64,000 nt of DNA, from positions 1,860,001-1,924,000 of the forward strand of contig OY282354.1 of NCBI GenBank assembly GCA_958295485.1, read 5' to 3'. This DNA is from an uncultured Gammaproteobacteria bacterium (lineage in GTDB: Bacteria > Pseudomonadota > Gammaproteobacteria > Eutrophobiales > Eutrophobiaceae). Of this stretch, positions 8,660-19,100 are shown one piece after another; positions within the stretch are counted from its first letter, which is position 1; every line of letters begins with the position of its first letter. The position numbers were made by a program, and so were the translations under genes. Below the pieces are notes generated by a model. That model was given only the letters and a program-made list of their open reading frames with translations, did no database searches and was not told the origin of the DNA.

Positions 8660-9532
8660 ATGGAAACACAGAAAGCACGATGGGAAGACCCGTTTTCCCC
8701 CGAAGGACAACGAGAAGCAACAGCCAAAATCCTGACAGGATTAAACTACCGTCTGTTCTTTGAAGGAATAACCAGACAAAAACTTTTAGAAACCTATCAA
8801 GAGCTTGCGAAAATTGCCAATGAGAATCCTGACGATGATGAAATGTGGAAACGGAATTTGCGAGAAACCATCCAATCAGGCAAAGACAAAGAACTTCGAT
8901 ATTGGCTAATTGGATTGACAACAAAGACTGCAATAAACCTGGACCTCAAAACGACAGAACTACCAAGTTTCTTTGATGAAACCATGAAAGAACTAATGGA
9001 TGAATATAAGGAAGAGACAAGAGACACCGCACTTCTTCTATGGGCTGGAGCGGCAACCCTGACCATTCGCGGATCACAAAAGTCCAAAATTGGCAAACTA
9101 TTAGAAAAATCGATAGCAAAAAGTGCATTACTCATAATTGGATTGAACGAAGACAAAGAAGACTTCCGGCTAAACGTAAAACCCGACCAAGAAGTCTCAC
9201 GAGAAACCGATGTCGAGGTTAAAACACCACGCGGATGGTTACGCATGGAAATGGCGCTGATCGGAAAAGGAAATTCAGAAGTAATCGGGGACAAGGTAGG
9301 AAGAATGGATCGAAACGGAGTAATCCTGATGGATGTACTACCTGATGACAGCAGCGCCCACAACACCGCCAAATTGCGTGGTGTTAAACTAATTCCCATG
9401 CGAAACGGCCATCCCGTTGAAGAACTACGCTGTCACTTACGCGATTTAAAAGTACCAGTGCAAGAAGAGTCCATATCATCCGAGGAAGTGGAAACTCGCG
9501 TACTATCTCTCCCGCTAGACCATTTTCGCTAA
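8660..9532 (+). CDS. Type II restriction endonuclease, probably CfrBI family
   Basis: A 290-residue protein encoded one base after the methyltransferase stop. The ATG at 8660 is preferred because GGGGGCG precedes it at good spacing; an in-frame ATG at 8633 lacks a ribosome site. A plausible PD-(D/E)XK core is ETDVEVK (182-188), followed by the conserved-looking RMEMALIGKGN and DKVGR. These features resemble the CfrBI (CCWWGG) endonuclease family, which also pairs with a beta-class m4C methyltransferase. The family name is from memory of motifs and needs a profile search. A role as the cognate nuclease is well supported by position. Confidence 0.75.
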   Translation: METQKARWEDPFSPEGQREATAKILTGLNYRLFFEGITRQKLLETYQELAKIANENPDDDEMWKRNLRETIQSGKDKELRYWLIGLTTKTAINLDLKTTELPSFFDETMKELMDEYKEETRDTALLLWAGAATLTIRGSQKSKIGKLLEKSIAKSALLIIGLNEDKEDFRLNVKPDQEVSRETDVEVKTPRGWLRMEMALIGKGNSEVIGDKVGRMDRNGVILMDVLPDDSSAHNTAKLRGVKLIPMRNGHPVEELRCHLRDLKVPVQEESISSEEVETRVLSLPLDHFR

Positions 9533-9593
9533 TTGAACCGCACTCCAGCAACAACCTGACTAGCCACCTTCCTCACAACATCCACCGCCCACC

Positions 9594-9619
9594 TTTTGTG
9601 ACTATTCGATATAATTCTC
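9594..9619 (-). repeat. Right terminal inverted repeat
   Basis: Partner of 7214-7239. Bases 9594-9617 are a perfect 24-bp reverse complement of 7216-7239. The next two bases (TC) pair with GG at one of two positions. The 8-bp TTATAAAT duplication follows directly at 9620. Confidence 0.85.
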
Positions 9620-9627
9620 TTATAAAT
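9620..9627. repeat. Right target-site duplication (TTATAAAT)
   Basis: Direct copy of 7206-7213, immediately outside the right TIR and just beyond the 3' end of the convergent K+ channel gene. Confidence 0.8.
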
Positions 9628-9636
9628 CCAGCTGTC

Positions 9637-10071
9637 CTACCAGTTTCTTTGCATTTGAAAAAACATGAATGATGCCGTCCAGGCGATTAATACCAGGCCG
9701 ACCAAGGCCTCAAGACCGGCGAGAAATTGCAAAGGCCCGACAGGCACGAGGTCGCCGTATCCCAGGGAAGTATAATTGACAAGAGAAAAATAAATACAGT
9801 CCAGAAACGTCGGATTGAAATTATCGCGGACAGTCCCGAATACTTCGATACTGCCGAATCTTTCAAACTTGATAAGCGCGTAATAGGCAAATGCAAAGAG
9901 CCACACTTCGACGACATGGGCCAATAAAGAACCGACCAGGCCGATTAAAACCCGCAACCTGTCAGGCACGTCAATTTCAGGCAGGCGCGAAGAAAGCAGG
10001 GTCAATGCTTCGTAATGGACGACTACGACCAACCCGGTAATAAGCAAATTGGTAAAGAGAATCAAAAGCAT
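9637..10071 (-). CDS. Two-TM potassium channel protein
   Basis: A 144-residue membrane protein with hydrophobic helices at about 1-20 and 45-66, then a pore loop carrying the K+ selectivity filter TSLGYGD (101-107), and a final helix at about 113-138. This is an Ion_trans_2 pore without a cytoplasmic regulatory domain. It probably assembles as a tetramer in the inner membrane. It has no clear operon partner: its 3' end faces the R-M cassette and its 5' end is followed by a 72-bp gap to the next gene, which lies on the same strand. Confidence 0.88.
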   Translation of the reverse strand: MLLILFTNLLITGLVVVVHYEALTLLSSRLPEIDVPDRLRVLIGLVGSLLAHVVEVWLFAFAYYALIKFERFGSIEVFGTVRDNFNPTFLDCIYFSLVNYTSLGYGDLVPVGPLQFLAGLEALVGLVLIAWTASFMFFQMQRNW

Positions 10072-10143
10072 TCGACTACAGTATAGTAATGCGTCCCTGC
10101 TACGGAGGACTATAATACAGGAGAGCCGCCGTAAATGGCGTTT

Positions 10144-10449
10144 CTACGTGTCGGCCCAGCGATATTTTGCAAGATTGATTCTGCCATCTTGCGAAAAAAC
10201 GATGCCTTCAGCCTCTAATAATATCTGTTGCAGCTGGTGGCCTTCCGAGCCGCTGCGCAGGCTGATCCTGCCCTGACTGTTGATAACCCTGTGCCAGGGC
10301 ACGCGGGTATCATGGGGCAGGGCGGCCATGGCATACCCCACCTGTCTCGCGGAACATTTGCCGGTCAATTCGGCTATTTGACCGTATGTGGCGACTTTTC
10401 CATCCGGGATGCGCTTTACCCGTCCGTATATTTTGTCATAAACACTCAT
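10144..10449 (-). CDS. Alkyltransferase-like protein (ATL)
   Basis: A 101-residue MGMT-fold protein. The active-site motif PCHRV of O6-alkylguanine-DNA alkyltransferases is PWHRV here (51-55): the acceptor Cys is replaced by Trp, the hallmark of ATL proteins (YbaZ/Atl1). Such proteins bind O6-alkylguanine lesions without transferring the alkyl group and hand them to nucleotide excision repair. The ATG at 10449 is chosen over a TTG one codon upstream. The Nudix gene lies just upstream on the same strand with an 18-bp gap, so the two may be cotranscribed. Confidence 0.92.
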   Translation of the reverse strand: MSVYDKIYGRVKRIPDGKVATYGQIAELTGKCSARQVGYAMAALPHDTRVPWHRVINSQGRISLRSGSEGHQLQQILLEAEGIVFSQDGRINLAKYRWADT

Positions 10450-10467
10450 CAAACGTCCCGTTCCCGG

Positions 10468-10977
10468 CTAACGTTGCATCAAACCCCGGCTTTCGTCGTA
10501 TAACCCCTTTGATATCAACCAGTCCCTTAGCGCGTGTCCGGTTTCTGAATCCCAGGGTTGTACTTTGTCCTTTTTGACTCGCTTGTAACTGCGCAGTTCC
10601 TCATTCAATTTGATTTCACCCGTGGCGCGGACATGATAGGCGATGATAAGCTGGTTGAGTCGAAAGAATGAATACAATCCAACGTACTCGGTTTTTTCGC
10701 TGTCAAGATTGAGTTCTTCTTTTACTTCCCGGACGACGCATTGTTCCGGGGTTTCATCTTTTTCGAGAAAGCCGGTGATGAGGGAAAACCAGTGTTCGGG
10801 CCAATTCACGTTGTTGGCCAGGATGATTTCCCCTTCATGTTCGACTATGGCGCCGACGACGGGGATGGGATTATCCCAAAAAATGTAACCACATCCCTCT
10901 GCCGCGCAACTCAAACGCGGCAAACCGCTTTGCTCAAGCAATACGAGATCGGACGTGCACAAGGGACAGTATTTCAT
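10468..10977 (-). CDS. Nudix hydrolase with N-terminal zinc ribbon
   Basis: A 169-residue protein. Four Cys at about 4, 7, 24 and 29 form a rubredoxin-like zinc ribbon as in NudC-type pyrophosphatases. The Nudix box runs from Gly69 to Leu91 (GFLEKDE, then REVKEEL) and keeps the metal-binding Glu residues; the usual Gly near its end is Asn. It should hydrolyse a nucleoside diphosphate linked to another moiety. The substrate is not predictable, and the NudC signature array downstream of the box is not evident. It probably forms a short operon with the ATL gene. Confidence 0.88.
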   Translation of the reverse strand: MKYCPLCTSDLVLLEQSGLPRLSCAAEGCGYIFWDNPIPVVGAIVEHEGEIILANNVNWPEHWFSLITGFLEKDETPEQCVVREVKEELNLDSEKTEYVGLYSFFRLNQLIIAYHVRATGEIKLNEELRSYKRVKKDKVQPWDSETGHALRDWLISKGLYDESRGLMQR

Positions 10978-11050
10978 TGTTTTTAACGTGCCTTATTCTT
11001 CCGGTTGTCCGGGTGACCCTTGAATTTTCCCTTAATCAAAATGCCTGGGG

Positions 11051-11368
11051 TCAACGCTGACAGGATTTGTAGAATTTATCTATTTTGATTATTTGGACTT
11101 CGTAATTCGCATACCACTTTGAACGTCCCAGCGCCTGGGCGGCCTGGTGTTCCGGGTTTTGTTTCCAGGCTTTGACGGAATCGAGATCCTGCCAGTAAGA
11201 AATAGTCACTTCCCGTTTCCCTTCCACGCTGTCATGCCTGCCGATGTAACCGGGCTGTTTTTCAACCAGCTCAGCCATCTTGTCCGCCATGTCTGCGTAC
11301 CCTGCCAGGTCATCAGCCATCTCGTAGCTAAAAATCACTGCGTAATAAAAATCGCCTTTATCATTCAT
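11051..11368 (-). CDS. ABM-domain (antibiotic biosynthesis monooxygenase-like) protein
   Basis: A 105-residue ferredoxin-like alpha/beta barrel of the ABM family. The tell-tale segment is PGYIGRHDSVEGKREVTISYWQD followed by AWKQNPEH, typical of small dimeric ABM enzymes whose substrates are often unknown. The start overlaps the stop of the decarboxylase gene by 8 bp, so the two are translationally linked and transcribed together. It may act on, or protect against, an oxidised aromatic, but this is only a guess from context. Confidence 0.82.
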   Translation of the reverse strand: MNDKGDFYYAVIFSYEMADDLAGYADMADKMAELVEKQPGYIGRHDSVEGKREVTISYWQDLDSVKAWKQNPEHQAAQALGRSKWYANYEVQIIKIDKFYKSCQR

Positions 11369-12818
11369 CCAACGTCACCTCGCCGCGTAAACGAGCCGCC
11401 GTTGCTGTAATCAATCGCCACGCCTGCTTGATATGTTCCTCCTCGGTCCTGGATTGACCGACGCAGAATCGAATGACAAACCGGTCATTCAGTTTCGTGT
11501 GGGTAAGAAATATTTCACCGCTCTCGTTCAGTTCGTCCATGATTTTTTTATTCAGATCATCGTTGCCCCGATGACGGAAGCAGATTAAATTCAACGGCGC
11601 CGGGGCGACAAGGTCGAAATTCTCATCGGCTTCAATCCGGTCGATGAGCAGTTTTGTCAGTTCGATATGCCGGCGTATGTGATATTGCAAGCCCTCCACG
11701 CCGTAATAGCGAAGCACGAACCAGAGCTTCAGCGCGCGGAACCGGCGGCCCAGGGGAACCTGCCAGTCGCGGTAATCAAACACCGCGCCGCTCTCTGTCG
11801 CCTCGTTGAGCAGGTACTCAGGCAGGATGGACAAGGCGTTGATCAACGCGCTGCGGTCGGCAACCCAGAAACAACTACAATCGAAATTGGTAAACATCCA
11901 TTTATGCGGGTTGAAACAATAACTGTCGGCATATTCAACGCCGTCATGGAGATAATGATATTCAGGGCATATCGCGGCCGTGCCCGACATGGCGCCGTCT
12001 ATGTGAAACCACAGGTTTTCTTCGGCACAGATTTTGCCGATGGCGGCAACCGGGTCCATTGCATTGGATGAGGTAGTCCCCAGGGTGGCGCAGACAAAAA
12101 CAGGGCGCAGTCCCGCCGCCTTGTCCAAGTCGATTCGCTCTCGCAACTTACCCACGTCCAGGGCGAAGTTCTCATCGACTTCAATTTGTCTCAGGTTGTC
12201 ACGCCCCAAACCGGCGATCCCCATGGCTTTCTCCAGGGAAGAATGGGTCTGGGTCGAGCAATAAGCGACCTGCCTGCCGTTACCCCCGGTTTTATTTGTT
12301 TGCAGACCGGAGTCCCTCTCCCGCGCGGCGAGCAGGGCGCATAACACGGCGCTGGAGGCGCTGTCCTGGAGTACGCCGCCGCCGCGGTTGGTTGACCGGA
12401 ATTTCTCCGGCAATCCCAATGGGTCTATCAGCCAATCCAGGACTTGGGTCTCAAGCTCGGTGCAAGCCGGACTGGTTGACCATAACATGCCCTGTATGCC
12501 GAGACCGGCAGACAACAGGTCGCCTAATATGGCCGGCCCCGAAGCATTGGCCGGAAAGTACGCATGAAAGCGGGGAGATTGCCAATGGGTGACGCCGGGC
12601 ATGATCGTATCCTCCAGGCCCTTGATAATCTCTCCAAAATCCTCCCCCGCAACCGGCGCGGCAGCGGCAAGCGCCGCCTTGATCTCCCCGGGTTTTACCC
12701 GTGACAGAACGGGATATTGCTCTATCCGCTCATAATAATCGGCTATCCAATCGATCATTTCCTTACCGTACCGCCGGAAATCTTCGGCTGACATATGATA
12801 ATTTTTTAATTCCGACAT
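11361..12818 (-). CDS. PLP-dependent aromatic amino acid decarboxylase family protein
   Basis: A 485-residue group II decarboxylase (DDC/TyrDC-like). The PLP Lys is in NPHKW (Lys306), the ring-contacting Asp is Asp274 in FHIDGAMSG, and the N-terminal region has the PGVTHWQSPRFHAYFP segment typical of aromatic-L-amino-acid decarboxylases. It is expected to turn Trp, Tyr, DOPA or a related amino acid into the amine. The length is normal. It is cotranscribed with the ABM gene, which it overlaps by 8 bp. Note that HVDAAYAGS of animal enzymes is altered to HIDGAMSGT, so substrate choice may differ. Confidence 0.92.
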   Translation of the reverse strand: MSELKNYHMSAEDFRRYGKEMIDWIADYYERIEQYPVLSRVKPGEIKAALAAAAPVAGEDFGEIIKGLEDTIMPGVTHWQSPRFHAYFPANASGPAILGDLLSAGLGIQGMLWSTSPACTELETQVLDWLIDPLGLPEKFRSTNRGGGVLQDSASSAVLCALLAARERDSGLQTNKTGGNGRQVAYCSTQTHSSLEKAMGIAGLGRDNLRQIEVDENFALDVGKLRERIDLDKAAGLRPVFVCATLGTTSSNAMDPVAAIGKICAEENLWFHIDGAMSGTAAICPEYHYLHDGVEYADSYCFNPHKWMFTNFDCSCFWVADRSALINALSILPEYLLNEATESGAVFDYRDWQVPLGRRFRALKLWFVLRYYGVEGLQYHIRRHIELTKLLIDRIEADENFDLVAPAPLNLICFRHRGNDDLNKKIMDELNESGEIFLTHTKLNDRFVIRFCVGQSRTEEEHIKQAWRLITATAARLRGEVTLDE

Positions 12819-13173
12819 GATTAATCCTGTATGGTTCCTTGATTACCGGGCTTGTCAAGCTGTATGCTATAAGCTATCGTAGCATAAAGTCGAACCACAT
12901 ATGCCATGCGAGTCATGCCCCGTCACGCCAACATCTTGAACAGGTAAGGTTTTTGCGCTCTACAGGCCGTCAAGGGGACTGGAAAAGTTTTTGTTGATTT
13001 AAAGTATGCTATGACTGTGGTATGCTATGATTGAATGAATAATCTTTCAAATCAGGGGTAGGTGAGCGCTTTGGCAACACGGGGATTGCGCAAGTTGCGT
13101 TTGGCGTTTGTTTCGGCGAAACGCCTTGTTGTCATTGCCACTCGTCTATCGAATAAATTGAACAGTTTCTGAT
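12819..13173. other. Intergenic leader region between the decarboxylase and the giant gene
   Basis: These 355 bp hold no convincing gene. Visible features are two copies of GGTATGCTATGA-like sequence (about 13003-13031), a possible promoter zone, and a hairpin with the 7-bp stem GGCGTTT/AAACGCC (13103-13109 and 13119-13125). The hairpin has a competing inner stem GTTTC/GAAAC. It lies about 50 bp before the first start of the giant gene and is not followed by a T-run, so it is not an obvious terminator. Confidence 0.5.
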
Positions 13174-16100
13174 ATGCCGTTGCTTTTTTCTTTGCCGCTT
13201 GCTCTTCTTCGCGTCAGCTTCGAGGATGTGAAGCGGTGGATTGCCTGCCCCCCCCCCCCCCCCCCCCCCGCAAATACTGAATCCGTCGAGGCCCATCAAC
13301 TCGCCGAGCGTGACCGAGGGCGACAGCGACACGATTGCCCTGACGCCGGCATGAAGCGGTGGATCGCCGGCTGGCGCCCCTGCCTTGTCCCCTTGCTGCT
13401 CCTTGCCCTGGCCGCCGTCGCGCCCCAGGCCGCCGCGCAGACGCTGTCGATTAACTCACCAAGCGTGACCGAGGGCGACGACGGCGACACGACGAACCTG
13501 ACGTTCACGGTGACCTTGAGCCCGGCGAGCAGCCAGCAGGTGACGGTGGCCTACGCCGACGCCACGACCGGCACGGCCACGTCCGGGACGGACTACACGG
13601 CGATCACCGCCGGCACCCTGACCTTCGCGGCGGGGACGACCAGCCAGACCTTCAACGTATCGGTGACGGGCGACGAAGACGTCGAGGCGAACGAGACCGT
13701 CGTGATAACCCTGAGCAGCCCGACGAACGCAACGCTCGCGACGACGACCGGCACGGGGACGATCACAAACGACGACGGGCCGACGATATCGATCGACTCG
13801 CCGAGCGTGAGGGAGGGGAACAGCGGCGTAGCGCAACTGACGTACACAGTACAGATGAGCGAGTCGAGCAGCCAGACGGTGAGGGTGAGCTGGGGGGTCG
13901 ATGCGAGCAGCACGGCCACTAGGGATGTGGACTACGTAAACCCCGGCACCGGCACGATTCTCTTCCATCCGGGGAGTACCAGGGAGAGATTAGGGTTGCG
14001 GGTGAGGGGCGACGTCTTCGACGAGGACGACGAGACCCTCGTGTTGAGGCTGAGCAACGCGAGGAACGCGACCATCGCGACAGCGATCGGCACCGGGACG
14101 ATCACCGACGACGATGCGACGCCATCGATCAACTTGACGGTGGATGACACCAGCGTGGGCGAGAGCGACGGGGCGACCACGATCACGGCAACCGCCACGC
14201 TGGATGGCACGTCGCGGTTCGCCACAGACAGGACGGTGACGGTAAGCGTGGCGGGCAGCGGCGCGGCGTCGGCGGTGGACTTCGCGGCGGTGTCGGACTT
14301 CGACATTACGATTGCGGCAGGGTCGGCGAGCGGTACCGGAAGCTTCACCCTGACGCCGACGGCCGATGCGCTGGACGAGACGAACGAGACGGTGACGGTG
14401 AGTGGGACATCAGGCAGCCTGACGGTGAATTCAGCCACGATCACCTTGACGGATGACGACGCGACGCCGTCGCTGTCGGTCGACTCGCCGAGCGTGACGG
14501 AGGGCAACAGCGGCGACACGACGAACCTGACGTTCACGGTGACCTTGAGCGCGGCAAGCGGCAAGGAGGTGACGGTGAACTGGGCGCGGGCGGGGGGCGG
14601 CACGGCCACGTCCGGGACCGACTACGCGGTCATCACCGGCGGGACGCTGACCTTCCCGGCGGAGACGATTAGTCAGACCTTCGACGTGTCGGTGACGGGC
14701 GACACGACCGACGAGTCGAACGAGACCGTCCTGGTCTTCATCAGCAACGCGGTGAACGCGACGCTCGCGACGGTCGCCGGCACGGGGACGATCATCGACG
14801 ACGACGGCGCACCGGCGCTGTCGATCAACTCGCCAAGCGTGACGGAGGGCGACAGCGGCTCGACGAACCTGATGTTCACGGTGACCCTGAGTCCGGCCAG
14901 TACTGGCCAGGTGACGGTGAACTACGCCGACGCCGGGACCGGCACGGCCACGTCCGGGACCGACTACACGGCGATCACCGACGGCACACTGACCTTCGCG
15001 GCGGGGGATACCAGCAAGACCTTCAACGTAGCGGTGACGGGCGACACGATCGACGAGTCGAATGAGACCGTCGTGGTGACCCTGAGCGGCGCGACAGGCG
15101 CGACGATCGCGACCGCGACCGGCACGGGGACGATCACGGACAACGACGCGACGCCGACGCTGTCGATCGACTCGCCGAGCGTGACGGAGGGGGACAGCGG
15201 CACGAAGAACCTGACGTTCGAGGTGACGTTGACCCCGGCCAGTACCCGGCAGGTGACGGTGAACTACGCCGACGGCAGGCTCGCCAGCAGGGGCGGCACG
15301 GCCACGTCCGGGACGGACTACACGGCGATCCGCGCCGGCCGGCTGAACTTCCCGCCGGGGACGACCAGCCAGACCTTCAACGTGGCGGTGATAGGCGACA
15401 CGATCGACGAGAGGAACGAGACCATCGTGGTGCTCCTTGGCCGCCCGTCGAACGCGGTCATATCAAGTACGGCGGGTACCGGCACGGGGACGATCACGGA
15501 CGACGACGAGCCATCGCTCACGTTGACGGTGGATGACAGCAGCGTGGGCGAGGCCGACGGGGCGACCACGATCACGGTGACGGCCACGGTGGACGGCGAG
15601 CTGCGGTTTTCCTCGTCCACGACGGTGACGGTGAGCGTGGCCGGCAGCGGCACGGCGGGGGTGGTGGACTTCGCGGCGGTGTCATCCTTCGACATTACGA
15701 TCCCGGCGAACGCGGCGAGCGGTACCGGGACGTTCACGCTGACGCCGACGAACGACGCGCTGGACGAGGCCAACGAGACGGTGACGGTGAGTGGCGTCTC
15801 AGGCAGCCTGTTGGTGCGCCCGGCCACGATCAGCCTGACGGACAACGACGACACGCCGACGCTGTCGATCAACTCGCCGAGCGTGACGGAGGGGGACAGC
15901 GACGATACGCCGACGCCGACCCTGACGTTCACGCTGACGTTGAGCGCGGCGAGCGCCCAGGAAGTGACGGTGGCCTACGCGGATGCCGGGACCGGCACAG
16001 CCACGTCCGGCACGGCGACCGACACGGACAGGGACTACACGGCGATCACCGGCGGGACGCTGACCTTCACGGCGGGGACGACCAGCCAGACCTTCGCCGT

Positions 16101-19100
16101 ATCGGTGCTGGGCGATGCGCTGGACGAGGACGACGAGACGGTGATCATCACCCTGAGCAACGCGGCGAACGCGACGATCGCGACGGCGAGCGGCACGGGG
16201 ACGATCACCGACGACGACGATCCGCCGACGCTATCGATTGACGCGCCGAGCTTCTCGGAGGAAGACGCCGACGATGATTTCCTGAGTTTCACGGTGACGT
16301 TGAGCGCGTTGAGCGGCAAGGATATAACGGTGGACTACGCCGACGCCGGGACCGGCACGGCCACGTCGGGGACCGACTACACGGCTATCCCAAGCAGCGA
16401 GGTGACCATCCAAGCGGGGTTTTTACGCTTTGCTTTCTCGGTAGAGGTGTTGGACGACGCCTTGGACGAGGCGAACGAGACCATCGTGATAACCCTGAGC
16501 AACGCGACGAACGCGACGATCGCGACGGCGACCGGCACGGGGACGATCACCGACGACGACGATCAGCCGACGGTGTCGATCAACTCGCCGACTGTGACGG
16601 AGGGTGACAGCGGCGCGGAGAACCTGGAGTGGACGGTGAGGTTGAGCGCGGCGAGCGGCCAGCAGGTGACGGTGGACTACGCCGACGCCGGGACCGGCAC
16701 GGCCACGTCCGGGACCGACTACGGAGCGATCACCAGTAGCACGGTGATCTTCTCGGCGGGGTCGACCACCCAGTCCTTCGCGGTAGAAGTGACAGGCGAC
16801 ACGACCGACGAGACGAACGAGACCATCGTGGTGACCCTGAGCAACGCGGCGAACGCGACGATCGCGACGGCGACCGGCACAGCGACGATCACGGACGACG
16901 ACGGGCCGACAGTGTCGATCAACTCACCGAGCGTGGCGGAGGGTAACAGCGGTTCGACCAACCTGACGTTCACGGCGACGTTGAGCGCGGCGAGCGTCCA
17001 GGAGGTGACGGTGGACTACGCCGACGCCGGGACCGGCACGGCCACGTCCGGGACCGACTACACGGCCATCACCGCCGGGACGCTGACCTTCCCGGTGGGG
17101 ACGACCAGCCAGACCTTCAACGTCGCGGTGACGGGCGATACGACCGACGAGGTGGGTGAGACCGTCGTGGTGACCCTGAGCGACGCGACGAACGCAACGA
17201 TCTTGACGGCCACCGGCACGGGGACGATCACGAACGACGACGGGCCGACAGTGTCGATCGACGAGCCGAGCGTGGCGGAGGGTGACAGCGGCACGACGGA
17301 CCTGACGTTCACGGTGACGTTGAGCGCGGCGAGCGTCCGGCAGGTGACGGTGAACTACGCCGACGCCGGGACCGGCACGGCCACGCCGTCGCCCGGCACG
17401 GCCACGTCGCCGGCTGACTACACGGCCATCACCGCCGGGACGCTGACCTTCCCGGTGGGGACGACCAGCCAGACCTTCGACGTGTCGGTGAACGGCGACA
17501 CGCTGGACGAGGCGAACGAGACCATCGTGATAACCCTGAGCGACGCGCCGGACGCAACCATCTCAGAGACGGCAGGGACCGGCACGGGGACGATCACGAA
17601 TGACGACGGGGCGACGCTGTCGATCAACTCGCCGACCGTGACGGAGGGGAACAGCGGCACGACGAACCTGACGTTCACGGTGAGCCTGAGCGCGGCGACC
17701 ATCCGGCAGGTGACGGTGAACTACGCCGACGCCGTGGACGACTCGGACATGATGAACGACGGCACGGCCACGTCCGGCACCGACTACACGGTGATCGCGG
17801 GCGGGACGCTGACCTTCCCGGTGGGGACGACCAGCCAGACCTTCAACGTCGCGGTGACGGGCGACACGATCGACGAGGCGAACGAAACCATCGTGGTGAC
17901 CCTGAGCGGCGCGGCGGGCGCGACGATCTCGACGGCGACCGGCACGGGCACGATCAACGACAACGATGCGATGCCGTCGCTGTCGATCGACTCACCGAGC
18001 GTGACGGAGGGTGACAGTGGTTCGACGAACCTGACGTTCACGGTGACGTTGAGCGCGGCAAGCGGCCGGCAGGTGACGGTAGCCTACGCCGACGCCGGGA
18101 CCGGCACGGCCACGTCGGGGACGGACTACACGGCGATCACCGCCGGGACGCTGACCTTCCCGGCGGGGACGACCAGCCAGACCTTCGACGTAGCGGTGAC
18201 GGGCGACATCCTGGTCGAGCCGGACGAGACCGTCGTAGTGACCCTGAGCAGCGCGGCGAACGCGACGATCGCGACGGCGAGCGGGACGGGAACCATCACC
18301 GACGACGAGGATGCGCCCGAGATCACGTTGACGGTGGATGACAGCAGCGTGGCCGAGGGCGACGGGGCCACCACGATCACGGTGACGGCCACAGTGGACG
18401 GCACGATCCGATTCGCCGGGGCCACGACGGTGACCGTGAGCGTGGCGGGCAGTGGCACGGCGTCGGCGGTGGACTTTACGGCGGCGGTGTCGCCCTTCGA
18501 CATTACGATTGCGGCGGGGGCGGCGAGCGGTACCGGGACGTTCACGCTGACGCCGACGGTCGACACGGCGGACGAGACCGACGAGACGATCACGGTGAGC
18601 GGCGCCTCAGGCGACCTGACGGTGAACTCGGCGACGATCACGCTGACGGACGACGACGGCGAGCCGAGGCTGTCAATCAACTCGCCGAGCGTGACGGAGG
18701 GGAACAGCGGCTCGACCAACCTGACGTTCACGGTGACGTTGAGTCCGGCGAGCGCCCAGCAGGTGACGGTGGCTTACGCCGACGCCGTGGATGACACGAA
18801 CGTGACGAACGGCACGGCCACGTCCGGGACGGACTACACGGCCATCACCGGCGGGACGCTGACCTTCGCGGCGGGGACGACCAGCCAGACCTTCAACGTG
18901 GCGGTAACGGGCGACACGCTGGACGAGGCGAACGAGACGGTGGTGGTGCCCCTGAGCAACCCGACGAACGCGGCCATATCCGCTACGGTGGGTACCGGCA
19001 CGGGGACGATCACGGACGACGATGCGACGCCGACGCTGTCGATCAACTCACCGAGCGTAACGGAGGGGAACAGCGGCACGGCGACCCTGACGTTTACGGT

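Larger units (their letters stand above)
7214..9619. mobile_element. Transposon-like R-M cassette with TIRs and target-site duplication, no transposase
   Basis: A 2406-bp unit bounded by 26-bp terminal inverted repeats (7214-7239 and 9594-9619, 25 of 26 identical) and immediately flanked by the 8-bp direct repeat TTATAAAT (7206-7213 and 9620-9627). It holds a 55-codon ORF, a DNA methyltransferase and a CfrBI-like endonuclease, but no transposase or recombinase. Its base composition is clearly more AT-rich than the bat operon. Eight-bp AT-rich duplications with TIRs beginning GG or GR are known for families such as IS1595 and ISL3; which family supplied the ends is not determined. It is inferred to have been moved in trans. 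Confidence 0.82.
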
